A stretch of 64,000 nucleotides of DNA from Paramarasmius palmivorus. Lineage: Eukaryota; Basidiomycota; Agaricomycetes; Agaricales; Marasmiaceae. The stretch spans positions 1 to 64,000 of the forward strand of contig JAYKXP010000174.1 in NCBI GenBank assembly GCA_037176845.1, given 5' to 3'. The notes beneath the pieces were generated by a model. The model worked only from the letters and a program-made list of their open reading frames with translations, was not told where the DNA came from and did not search any database. This document shows, piece after piece, positions 22,993 to 33,666 of the stretch. Position 1 is the first letter of the stretch; every line of letters begins with the position of its first letter. The position numbers and the translations under genes are program-made.

Positions 22993-25900
22993 CTAGCGTG
23001 GCTGAGGTTCAAAGGCTGTCTTCGCCTTGGCCTGTGCCGCTTCTTTGTTTGCTCTATTCTTTGCTAAGGTTTCGCTCCGCTTCTTATCTGACTCTGCTTT
23101 TGAAGCGGCAGCAGTTTCTTCGATGCCAGATGCAATATTAGCCAGGTGTTCATCTCGCTTTTGACCAGGGTATAGTGGACGCGGTACTGTCAAGTGTCGA
23201 GGCAGATATCTCCGAAGTAGTCGAGCATTGTGGAATGCATGGATATTGATAACAAACTTGGCGTTCCGCGTATCAAGCTCACGGTGAACCCAAACCTTTC
23301 GTGTGGCCTGTGAGATGACGCGTTCTTGCCGTCTAAATTCAACACCGTCGGCACTGCATCCAGCATTGCCACAGTCGTGCTGAACATTGACTGCAAATTG
23401 GAGAGCCTACTCTCCGTTTAGTATCGTAACCATTGACATGAGGCACATAACTACGTACCGAAGACTTGAGAACAATGATCCTCTTGATGTTATTGTCATA
23501 AATGGGCGACAGTACAGGCATGTTAAAGCGGAAGTGCGGAACTTCTCCCACTTCGAATTCCTCTACAAGAATGACCCCAACGGCTTCAGAACCAGCATTT
23601 GATGGTAGATAGAGTGCCGAAATACGACCAACAAATGCTTGTTCCGATGCCGCATGACTTGAGTCCTGTAAGCAACGGTTATGAGCTCAATGGTGGTTTT
23701 GTGGTAGGTAGACTGACTGGCGTACCATTTGAGTCCATCTAAAGACAGCCCATGTTCCAATCTTACACTCATCACCATTCACAGCAGTTACTTTGGTGCC
23801 GGCTACCCAAGATGAATGCGGGGGAATTTTGAGTTGACTTGGATCCCGAGCCGCAACAATCCCCGCATTACTCGCATAGACTTCGGGTCGAGAGCGTGTT
23901 GCCTTTTGCATGGCAACAGCACGTATCGTGCCAGGTGTCCATGCATCAACCGGTGTCCATCCAAGATGTTTTTGGATGACAGGCATTGCCGTAAGAATAG
24001 ACCGAACTTCCTCACCAGCACGTACCCAGTCTCCGTCCTGAAGCCAATAGCCACCGCTTATCATATGCTTGACGCGGTCCAAGCTGGCCAACTTAAGAGC
24101 AATGTCTCTGCTAGCTGCTTGATGATTGCTCAAAATAGAGCACATGCGGAACACAGCATTGTAGCATTCATAAATCTCCGATGAAAAGCGAACTGCGGGA
24201 CCTCGTCGCCTAATCTGTTCGGGAAGGTGGACAAGTGCATGGAGTTTGATCTTCTTGAGTATTCGGAAGGGATCAATATCACTGAATGCATCAAGGACAT
24301 TGTCGATCAGAATTGTCAGGTCGTCCTTAAATTGTAATCAGCGCTGACCAGACGGAAACAAACTTCAAATCATTACCAGATATTCCTTCATGTCATCAAT
24401 TTCAGCTATCCACAGGACAGCACCAAGTTCCCCAAGTGCACGAATCAATCTGAACTGTTCTTCAGAGACCAAGTCATGCAAATGAAACGTTGACACCTGA
24501 ATTAGCACACGGAAGTGCTTTCCAATGAGTGCGTTACAGTATTGCATCATATACTCAGCGCGTATCGGTGCAATATTCAGGCCATGAATATCAGTGCTCT
24601 GTAGACGGATGCCAAATGTTTCCTTCTTCTTGTCGTCCCAGTTTGAATGAAGATTGTGCCAGCCATATTTCTCAACTCCCAGAAGGATAGTATGGAGTAT
24701 TTCGACAAGGGTATCTTGCGAGGGATCAAGATCTATCATTGTGTCAATCTCGACAGCACAACATCAATACAGAGAGTCACTTACAGGGGAAATCGAGTAA
24801 TGGATTAAACGGCTGGTCTGTCTGATTCGAGAGCCACTCCAGTAGCTCTGTTGTGATTTCGGCTTGAGTTTTCTCTGGGTATGAATCTTTGACTTGGCGT
24901 GCCTTCTCAATGAGAAGGTCAATCCAATGCTGTGCAATTTTGTCTTTCGTTCCCGTTGCCGTCTGAAGCTTGTCGACATGGCTCTGGATGCCGGTGGTGG
25001 CAATACGGATTTGTTCCAAAACACATTGTTTGATTTCCTCAACGTTGCGCAATTTGCCAGGCTGGAAGCACGAATAGTTGGTGAATAGATGATAGAATAA
25101 TGTGATAAAACATACAGAGTAAAATTCCTTATATGTGTCCTTCGAAGCGACAAACCCTGCAGTTCCACCTGCCATACATGCACGACACCGACAATTTGCA
25201 GTATGTCCCATGTGCGATGCTTCCTCGGACTGCATTGGGTTGTCTCCATCAAGTTCCGGTACATAGATCCTGAAACGGCAAGGTCTTTTTGTAACCGCAT
25301 TCAACGTTCTGACTGGCACTACATGTGTTGATCTAAACAAAACAGTTAGGTTTGGTAGCAAGAACGAAATGACATGGCATACTTGATTTGCTGAAGGATG
25401 ACCTTGAGCTGCTCCAGTGATCCAGCGTGTGGTGAGGTACTCAGTGCACGAACGAAATACTCCTGCTGTAAAAGCCGTCCGGGGATATTGACGTTTTCAC
25501 CACAGACATTCATATGCTTCTGATATTGCTTTGTACGTGCACCTGACACATCGTCTGTCCATATAGAAAAGAAGACAGTATACAGATCCTCGCCACCGTC
25601 AATTTGGCGATTGACATTCGGGATCTTTGCAGCGTAATTCTCAGATCCCGCTAAGAGGTGAAGCATTAGATAGATATTGACTCGGAGAATAGCTTTAGTA
25701 TGAACACACCTGCGAACGTGATACGCGGAAACTGACGCTCAATGTCCTCATGATTTGCACGGAAATCAGAAACAGGAACACGCTCCCAGGTCGAGGTGAT
25801 CTGAACGCAAACTGAACCTTCAATAATGGTTTTGTTTGCCAGGATGCATTCGGCATATAAAGTGTTGCGCTGTGTAATCCACAACTGAGGTATGAACCAT

Positions 25901-27205
25901 TTCCCATCCTGCCGCTCGGCTAGCTCGTGGATGTAGTACCGTTTCGAGTTGATGTAAATGGAAGGTGGTAAGAGGTCCTGTGGTAATTCAGACCACCGTC
26001 CACCGGGGATCTGCCATACCTCCGAGATTGGATGCCCAGCAGTATCCTCCATGTACAAGTGGAGGTTTTCTGCTATTATTGGGTTTGCAAAGTCCTGAGA
26101 AGTATGATTTAGACCATTTCATCTCATATGTGCTATAATAAGGCTTACTCGGGCGACAAAGTCTCTCACGTCATTCGTCGAAAATACGTTACCGAAATCG
26201 GAGGTGGTGGTTGTAGTGCTGACTGCACTTGTTTTCTGAAGTGTCTTCTGCATGTTTCGCAGCTGACTAAATGAGGGTACATCATGTGCACCAGTTTCCT
26301 TCATAAGCCAGATGATGACCTTGAGCTGTGCGGAGGAGAAACGCAAGCGTGGTAAGTTATCAATTAAGTCTAGATAACACATCTGAGGAAGAACAATGAT
26401 AGAATTGTTGAGCATAATCTATCAGAGCTAAGGACTGTGTGACGGACGGTTTTGGTTGGATAGGGGAAATATCGATGTTGCTTTGGTACACCGTGCATGG
26501 CTTCAAACATGTTATCTTCATCATTCCCGCTGTCTAGAATATCTGTACAACAGATGGTTTAGAAAGGATATTGATATAGGGCTGTAAACACATACCCATT
26601 TCACGGATTGAGTCTGCTAACACCTCGGCTTCTGTTCCATCTTCATTGATATCCAGTTCATCCTCTCTAAGGCACATCTCCTCAAATAACTGCTCCCTCA
26701 GAAGCTTGATCTCAGCTTCAAGCACTTCACGTTGTTCCTCAGCCTTCTCCTCCTCGCTTGGCAGGACCGGATAATAGGCATGAATCTCCGCATCTGTCAT
26801 TGCAAAGTCTTCCATTCCAAGTGGCATTTCGGTATCTTGCCTTGGTGCTGGAGGAGGTCGAATGAGGGTCTCTAGTGGTGGATGGGAGAGGGGAGCTGGA
26901 AAGTTGCGACGTGCATATATACTTGCATAACTTTCGGTGCGTTGTCTGTCTGTGTCTTGACGCTTAGCCCGTTCCTCCAGTGCCCGGATATGACCTATCG
27001 TCGCAAGGTGCCGCTTCCAGTTCCCTTTGGTCTGCCAGGAGTATTGCGCCTCGTCTCGGTCATCCAGCTCATTACAAGCACGGCATGCAACTTTGAGGGA
27101 ATTCTGGGGATGCGGAATTTGATCGGATTCATCTGAATTGGGTGATAAGTGGTAAGAACACCTCAAGGGATCATAACACGCACCTGTAGCACTTGCCTTG
27201 GGCAT
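22993..27205 (-). CDS. Large transposon-type protein (Agaricomycete KDZ/Plavaka- or CACTA-like; family tentative)
   Basis: A long multi-exon gene whose exons stay in frame from a start at 27205 (MPKASATG, first intron gtgcgt...attcag) to the stop at 22993. Near the N-terminus lies a BED/C2H2-like zinc-binding pattern ('VACRACNEL' then 'WKRHLATIGH'). Then come 'LDLIDNLPRLRFSSAQLK', 'NVFSTNDVRDFVAR', 'FSIWTDDVSGARTKQYQKH', 'GDNPMQSEEASHMGH' with a CxCRAC cluster, 'ILHTILLGVEKYGWH', 'SNHQAASRDIALKLASLD', a basic C-terminal domain with 'HDCGNAGCSADG', and an Ala/Lys-rich helix. I know this motif string from repeated Agaricomycete genes. The 'H..LLGV.K..W' stretch resembles TNP2/CACTA transposases (inference). 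All exons looked open, so the copy may be recent. Catalytic acidic residues were not assigned. Confidence 0.72.
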
Positions 27206-28239
27206 TTGAAGACAAAAACCAGAGAGGATCAGCTATCGTTCGTTGAAAGGGGTCGTTCAGGCGAGGGCGGGACATAATCGTGAATTGCCGGAGCACAGGC
27301 GGTGCGGCAGTTGAAACGTTGACAGCGCGACTTCAATCCATCCACGCGTACCGGGAACAACCCTCCAAACCACTGTCAAAATTCGTCTAAATACTCTATG
27401 AGCTTGTCATATAATAACATATATAATTTCAACGAGGCTGAACATTATACACCAAAGAATTATGTATGCGGGCGACTTGCCCAAGGCCCATCACCTGAGC
27501 TCGACACGGCATCAAAACACCCTCGGAACCAGATTTGACTACGGATCTCAAGAGGGTCAGGGATATCCACCTCGGGTACACCTTGAACAACGGAAACCTC
27601 GTACAGACCTCAGAACAGACCTATCCACAGGATTTTTCATCAAATTGGACGGATCATATTCAAGTACCTCGAGTCAAGGTTTTGGCGAGTTGGCGGTGTA
27701 TTTGATAGGGTTAAATGGATAGTCATCCAAGAGCAGCCTCTAGGTAAAACGAAGACCTCAAAACGCCCGCGGCAAAAAATCTGCGCCATAGCTCATAAAC
27801 AGGCAAACGAAACCCAAATTCATCGTTAAAAAGGACAGATGCGTGCAATAATTGATATACTACCATAGCTCACTCAGGCCGACTGACTGCACGGCACAAA
27901 AAGATGTGGCTGATGGTTCTATCGTTTCACGGCATGCGAAACGTGGACTAAAATACAATCGCTCGTGCTTGGATAAACGCGACGACGGCTTCAACACGCA
28001 CGCAGCAAAGATATCCGAGTTCATGTCTGGCGAATGCCTCATACATTGTGAAGTGTTTCACGCGTCTGACATCAAGTGGTCACTATACAAAGACTTCAAA
28101 GCAAGCTCCACAAATTTCTGGGGGCCTCCTAAAACAACATAATAATTTTAAATAAATGCAGAACATTCAGGAGAACGCGACAGTGGATGCTATCGTTTTT
28201 CTAAAAGATTTGAACCGTGAGTTATTCAATACTAATCCA
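27206..28239. other. Intergenic, no recognised gene
   Basis: Contains a 96-codon plus frame (27852-28142) and an 86-codon plus frame (27462-27722) with no family features. If the 20.5-27.2 kb block is a transposon, one terminus should lie here. I could not identify terminal repeats by eye. Confidence 0.4.
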
Positions 28240-28750
28240 TCACACCCGTACCAGGGTCCGTACCCGTATGTACGGTGGTGACGGTACCGGTCGTACACAT
28301 TGAAGAGGAATAGGTGTGATTCTTGTCTTGTCATTTTTTAGCGCCGAGCACTAGTCCAGCTTTGCATGTTCATTGTGATAAATTACTGTACTACTAGTAG
28401 GTATCCCTTATAGTAAGTACATCAAACTGAATACTAGCCAGGATCTCTTACCTTTAAAATTTAATCTGGCCCCTTCTATTAAGTATTACTGATCTCATCA
28501 TCCTGTGCTCACCGATACCAGTCGCAGACTGACACGGAGAAGGTGGTCTACTTGAGAGACAGGTTTAAAGTCTCGAAATCTATTTCACATGCAGCATTCT
28601 CCCCCATTGTACGACCGTATCCGTGTCCGAGGTGCCTCTCAAAACGGTATGGATACGGCTTTCTGTATTCGTGGATGGTCTTACTTTATACGGCCATAGT
28701 ACTACCCGTATGCTTTACAATACCCACCCCTAACCCGTACGCAGCAGACC
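28240..28750. repeat. Cluster of CCGTA/ACCCGTA words, possible degraded hAT-like element
   Basis: At 28249-28305 the sequence is packed with short palindromic words such as GTACCAGGGTCCGTACCCGT and GGTACCGGTCGTAC. At 28605-28745 related words (CGACCGTATCCGTGTCC, ATGGATACGGC, ACCCGTATG, ACCCGTACG) recur in both orientations. Clustered short subterminal motifs of this kind are common in hAT transposons. No clean terminal repeats or target duplication were found. Confidence 0.3.
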
Positions 28751-28995
28751 AAACATACCGAATTCAAGAAATAATTCACACTAACCATGGACTGACATGA
28801 ATATTCGTAGGTTCAACAGGAGGAGAGAAATGGACCAGAATATGATATATGAACTCGATCTCTTCCCCAGAGCCAGCCACAATAATGCATTAGTCAACTA
28901 ATGGTGACAGCAGCGGCAGTGTTTTATTATTTCACCGTGTTGGGATTTCCGCCACCTCCTGAACCGGATATAGCAAGTCCAAGAGGACACTATCC

Positions 28996-29003
28996 TATAA
29001 AAG
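28996..29003 (+). promoter_or_regulatory. TATA box of the hydrophobin gene
   Basis: TATAAAAG lies 42 bp upstream of the hydrophobin start codon, in a typical fungal core-promoter position with a short leader containing CATCACTCAAAC. Confidence 0.65.
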
Positions 29004-29044
29004 CCTAGCAGTTCGACGTTTATACATCACTCAAACTAGCAAAC

Positions 29045-29483
29045 ATGCAACCCAAACTAAACTTCATCTCTCTCACCGCTCTTGCTGCTCTTGTAGCCGC
29101 AACACCAACCCGTCGTGCTTATAGCTGTACCGATGACCGCACTCTGCTCTGCTGCGATGCAGTTGCAAAGACCGGTGATCAAGATGTTGTAGACATCCTC
29201 AAAGGTCTTGGCATCACCGTCGAAGATCCAAACATCGGCGTCGGTCTCAGATGCACTCCAATTCAGGTTGATGGCAGTTGGTTAGTCACAGAATTTCTTC
29301 GCGCTTCACGTTGACTAGGACTCACGATCATACAGTGTTACCAATGCACTCTGTTGCCAGGATAACATCATGGGTAAGCTCAAAATGTTCACTGACTCGG
29401 ACAATGTGGTGAAATGACCTAACTTATTTTGTTCAGCGGCTATGGTTGCTTTAGGATGCGATCCTGCTAATGGGTCCCCTTAG
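29045..29483 (+). CDS. Class I hydrophobin
   Basis: Three exons: 29045-29280, 29336-29373 and 29437-29483, with introns of 55 and 63 nt; all phases fit. The product is about 107 residues. It starts with a signal peptide (MQPKLNFISLTALAALVAAT) and has the eight-cysteine hydrophobin pattern C-X7-CC-X32-C-X8-C-X5-CC-X12-C-X7, within class I spacing. Hydrophobins are secreted, form four disulfides and self-assemble at air-water interfaces to coat hyphae, spores or fruiting bodies. The last exon reads 'AAMVALGCDPANGSP'. A TATA box precedes the gene. A second member begins at 63693. Hydropathy between the cysteines is moderate, and the first intron has a weak gttagt donor. Confidence 0.92.
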
Positions 29484-29580
29484 CCCGAGTCAAAGTCTCG
29501 GAGGATGTATCCTTATTCATGTATTACTATGCCTGGATGTACCGATTTTTAACCATGTATCGTGAATTGATTGATTTATT

Positions 29581-29814
29581 TCAACCGTACGCAGCAATGA
29601 ACTCCCTAACATCAACACCAATCTTCCCCTCAGCAACTTCAAGCTCAATATGAGAGTCAAGTAGTAATCCCGGGCCATCAATACCATCGCGAGTTGAGAT
29701 GAATCTTTCAGGCACGACGGTACAGATGTTGAATAGGACATAGTGTTTCAAAGGATTCATCTTTCCCAGTGGTAAAGGAATGAAGAACCAGAGCAAGTCA
29801 AAGGTTGCCAGCAC
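29581..29814 (-). other. Open frame resembling a gene 3' end, unidentified
   Basis: A 77-codon frame ending 'GKIGVDVREFIAAYG' with natural-looking composition ('DLLWFFIPLPLGKMNPLKHY'). It has no ATG in frame at its 5' end. It may be the last exon of a lost gene or a chance frame. No family recognised. Confidence 0.2.
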
Positions 29815-29866
29815 TCATCGAAGTACAGCAAAGAAAAAATTATAGGCAATCAGGACCGACATCATC

Positions 29867-29951
29867 TCCCTCGCTAGGAGTCAAACCCAGCTTTGTCGCG
29901 GAAAGTACAGTGGCAGGCGTGTGTAGTAAGTAGCCGATTCACTACCGGGGA
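29867..29951 (-). pseudogene. Decayed tRNA (Asp-like, anticodon position reads GCC)
   Basis: The minus strand aligns end to end with the tRNA-Asp at 19354-19451: TCCCCGGTAGTGAATCGGCTA at the 5' end (here with extra D-arm bases), CACGCCTGCCAC at the anticodon, and GCTGGGTTTGACTCCTAGC as the T-arm. The acceptor stem has two mismatches (fifth and sixth pairs), the anticodon stem two, and the D-loop is expanded, so it is probably non-functional. Read literally the anticodon would be GCC (Gly). Confidence 0.65.
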
Positions 29952-30319
29952 TAGCACGCTTGATTTTGGTCCTTCAGCGCTTGATTTTCACGTTGGATCA
30001 GTGTCGACCGGCGAGTTCAACATTTTCAGCGCCTTTTTGATAGTGACCTTGTTATTATTTCGGCGGGATAACGATACTAGCTTAGATGAAGTTGGAGAAA
30101 CATGCACGACTGTACTAATATCGCCATGAAGAAGGATGTTGTCGCGCTGGGACGCGTCATGTCCGGGTCACATGCTCAGACAATTTCCTCTTTAGGTTCC
30201 CGTCACATGTTCACGAGTGCGAAAATGATTTTGAAACTTCGATGCTCCCTTTCCTTTCAACGTCTACCATCCCTCGAGCACATCTCGTCGTTCTCTCGCC
30301 TCTTTCTCATATATCTTTG
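29952..30319. other. Spacer, nothing recognised
   Basis: Only short frames between the tRNA relic and the F-box fragment. The last 60 bp belong to the leader that is shared with the other F-box copies. Confidence 0.35.
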
Positions 30320-30520
30320 CGAAGTGTCATGATGAAGAACAGCAACGCGAATAAAACAAGAAACCGGCGGTGACATGTGCCTCATAATGTCCTTTCCTTA
30401 CGTTTATGATGTCCGAGCAGCCCATGAAACAGGACCAATTCTTCATTTTCCTGCATACCCTCATTCTCCCGAATACAAAGTCTATTTCAACCCGATACTC
30501 GCAACTAAGTACCATATATA
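30320..30520 (+). pseudogene. 5' fragment of the F-box family
   Basis: The leader near 30330-30370 (ATGATGAAGAA...ACCGGCGGTGA) matches the leaders at 36845-36890 and 41967-42010. It is followed by relics of the N-terminus: '...YPHSPEYKVYFNPILATK', corresponding to 'LSPEDKAYFDPILAAT' of the full copy at 42043. Frames are broken and similarity ends soon after. It is a truncated duplicate, not a working gene. Confidence 0.55.
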
Positions 30521-31036
30521 CTATCTTACGACCTCTCTTTGTACGTTCAAGGGCTCAAACTCATCCCCCGCTGTCCCCGCTGTCTTCTCAGTCGCTACAC
30601 CAACTTCTCATGAGCCTGACAGCTGTGAAACCAGCAATCTTCTCTGCTAGCGCAAGTGTCCTAAGCGCCAATGGTGTTACCGCCAAATCAATCCTCCAAT
30701 CTCTGGACATCAGCGGCGGGAATCTTGACAGTTGATGACTCGGTGTGATGGAGTGTTCTTCTCGGTAACATCCCGAGCAATCACGGGCGCTTATCACGGA
30801 ATACACAGCAGATCGTCCGAAAACAGAGGGGTGCGACACTATGCGACATTGCCGGGTGATTTTTGAATTATGGAATTGGACACGCAAACGACTGAACTGG
30901 GATAAGGTACACGAAGACCACTGGCCACTCCGAGTTGTCCATGCGATCAGATATGTGGAGAAAGAGCGCCAACTCATTGATTTTGGTAAAATTAATTGAT
31001 CCTATCTAGTACCGTTTTCTGAACACAGACCCAAAT
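30521..31036. other. Spacer with short frames only
   Basis: Frames on both strands (30406-30735 plus, 30588-30977 minus) lack family features. It may include worn F-box sequence, but I could not align it. Confidence 0.35.
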
Positions 31037-32163
31037 CTATACTGATTCCTCTCTCGTCCTCAATGCAAGCTCGACATCGGCGGAGTACGCTGTCTCGATA
31101 TCATCCCTCGACCAAGCTGTTCCTCTTGCAATGCGATAAAGAATCAGCAACGGCGCAACACCCTGCGAATGTTGTCAGTGGGATCACGGTCAGGTGACTG
31201 AGGAAATACTCAACTGCGTATACCCCAAGGAACAGCCCAAAAACGAGATTCATCGCGAGTTTCATTACCAACAATATAGAGAATATCAATCCAAACAGAC
31301 TTGAAGGCAAAGAGCTCTCCACGAAGATAGCTACTAGGCCCATATATTGTCTCGGAGCTGGCATATTTACTCGTTTGAGTCTGCTTCGAGCTCGAAGTAG
31401 AGGAATAGAAATAAGGGCAGCAAGGAGAAGTTCGACGCCAGTGGTCGTGAGAATATAAGGCGGCATCAGTGTTGAGGGAACGGAACCTATGGCAGATGAT
31501 CTAGAGCTCTTCACCAGGACCGCAACGGAAAAGGCTGTTGGTAAAATGCACGGTGTTTTCAAATCAGCTTCTGGGATCTAGTGGCGTGATAAAAACAATA
31601 CTACCAGTCGACGCAAAGAGAAGTGTACATGGAAGCACCACTATCCACCAAACAGATCCCCAAATGATATAGCATCGGTATATCTGTTTCATTGCATTGA
31701 ACAAAGATAAGAACCAGGAGGGAAGTATGGAGAAAACTCACTGAGAGTGCCGTCGCCAGTGTGTTGGTGATTTGGGGAATGAAAACGGGGACGATGTGAT
31801 TCCAAACATTTGCCGTGTCAATACTGAAATACCTTGCAACGGAATCCACAGGTTGATCTCGGTCTCCAATCCAAATAAGCCACCCAGTAGAGGCTACTGT
31901 GGCTACAAAAATGGCTTGGATGATCAAGATTGCAGTGATGTAAGTGATATAGAATGTCCTCCCAGAACGAGACCGATCGCGGATTAGAATTCTGATAGTG
32001 GCAATCCCAAGGAATAGCTCTCCAGCTACACATGTAAAGTTAATTCATCTTAAAACATTGTGGACTTGAAATATATGTACTCACTGTAGATCATATTGTT
32101 GAGTAAGATAGCAACATAGAGACAATTTCCGAGTATGTGATCTGAATAGAGTGTAGGACTCAT
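31037..32163 (-). CDS. Seven-helix membrane protein, subfamily A, copy A1
   Basis: Six exons join in frame from MSPTLYSDHILGNCLYV at 32163 to the stop at 31037. Introns are 60, about 58, 34 and 47 nt where read. Hydrophobic segments include 'LYVAILLNNMIYTGELFLGI', 'FYITYITAILIIQAIFVATV', 'IPQITNTLATALS', 'WWIVVLPCTLLFAST', 'TGVELLLAALISIPLLRAR', 'LPSSLFGLIFSILLVMKLA' and a last helix ending 'VAPLLILYRIARG'. After helix 3 comes 'IYRCYIIWGS', the hallmark of a large Agaricomycete family of unknown function. The cytoplasmic tail 'TAWSRDDIETAYS' is nearly identical in A2 and A3, which suggests constraint. The layout is receptor-like, but no ligand or G-protein coupling is known from sequence. Confidence 0.8.
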
Positions 32164-33666
32164 ATAAGATGGGGAGCTCAGATCAGAGGCTTTGACGTTG
32201 CTTGAGAGTTTGACTTTTAATATGATACTTCCCGTAAGCCCACCACTGAGCCCTAGCCTAGATTACTCCCGTCTCGGAAGGTGAAACAAAGGCTTACAGC
32301 TCCCAATCCCCAATTACTGCTGTTAAAGGACCCACACACGGGGTGCTTCGTAAACAGGGCACATAAGGATCAAACATAGTAAGCAAGGCATACTACTGTA
32401 TCGCAGTTAATGCGGTGTCGCCTGGGTGGTGCGAGGAAATCTAGTGATAATCTAATCTACAATCGACAGCAAGCAAACTTACCAACGGGTGTAGGCCTGC
32501 TCTTCGTCACAGCGTAGTTCCAGCTTCAATTGCACGCTCGAACTCGAACTCCTTGACTAATATGCATCTTCTGGTGGATGCTGTGTATCAGATCCGCAAT
32601 AGGTATCAGCCGTGTTATTCTGAATGAGTGGGTACTAAACTTGCCGTTTAGGCACCAGTCGAATTCACCGGAGTGCGATCAAATATCGATGACTTCCAAA
32701 TGTGCACTGTATCTGCTATGTACGATCACGAAGCAATGAGAAAGGGTAATAGAACACCCACTTGGTCCAAGAATTCATATCAAACGGATCCAAAGTCCCG
32801 TATATACACCAATGTGGTTCTCCATACATCGCATTGGCCCGGGTGAGTCTCTTTGGCGTAAGAGGTTGCAAGTCGCAAGTCCGAGTCACGATCTCCGCCG
32901 GTCGCTCATTGATGTCCTTTCAAAGACGGTCCCCCGCATTGTTTGGCCAATCCGACTGCTGTTCCCTCAAAAGTCTGAGGACATTCATACATGATCGAAA
33001 ATGAAAGAGCCGGTAGATAAATGCTGTAAAAGATGATTGGGCGAATACATATAGGCATCGAAAAGGAGACGGAGGGCCGCTGAGTGAACATTTTCGAAGC
33101 CTGACATCGGAGGTATCAATGATCCAATCAGCAATGAGTTCAGAACGTTTCGCGTTTCGAAGATAGTGACCTCGCTAATGGAGTAAAAGTTGCATCCGAG
33201 GATTCTCTAGGATTCTGAGGGAAAAGAAGATCCAGAAGACCTTTGGTCACCTTAGAAGATAGATGGTGAGAAATCAATAAATAACAATTCATCATGAGTT
33301 GCATGACAGAGTAGGCGCTTGAAAACTCGAACTCCGTATCTTCTCTTCCGAGTCTCTTCTCCCTGCTGTTCAACTTGAAGTTGTGCTTTTTCCTTCTCAT
33401 CATGCCTTTGAGTCAACGAAAGGGATCATTCTTCGCGTCTCGTCTCGTGTCACGAGCACACCTCAAGATGTTCTAAACGATCAATCATGATCGAAACTGA
33501 TTCAACGACCCCACCTTGATAACGGTAGTATCCCTACTCCGTCAAGTCAAAGCTCATGCGGCGTTGACGTCTAGATGTAATTGTTGCATGTCATGTAAGT
33601 ACATTGTTCTTTTCCGCACAGAATCTGTCCCTTCATTCTTTAGATTCGGTCGCTAACAAAATCCGA
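32164..33666. other. Intergenic, no recognised gene
   Basis: The first 80 bp upstream of A1 match the upstream region of A3 (45694-45780), including a TTTGACGTT block and an A/T-rich TTTTAAT element, so promoters were duplicated with the genes. The rest holds an 87-codon minus frame (33140-33403, MMRRKKHNFKLNS...) with no family features. Confidence 0.4.
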
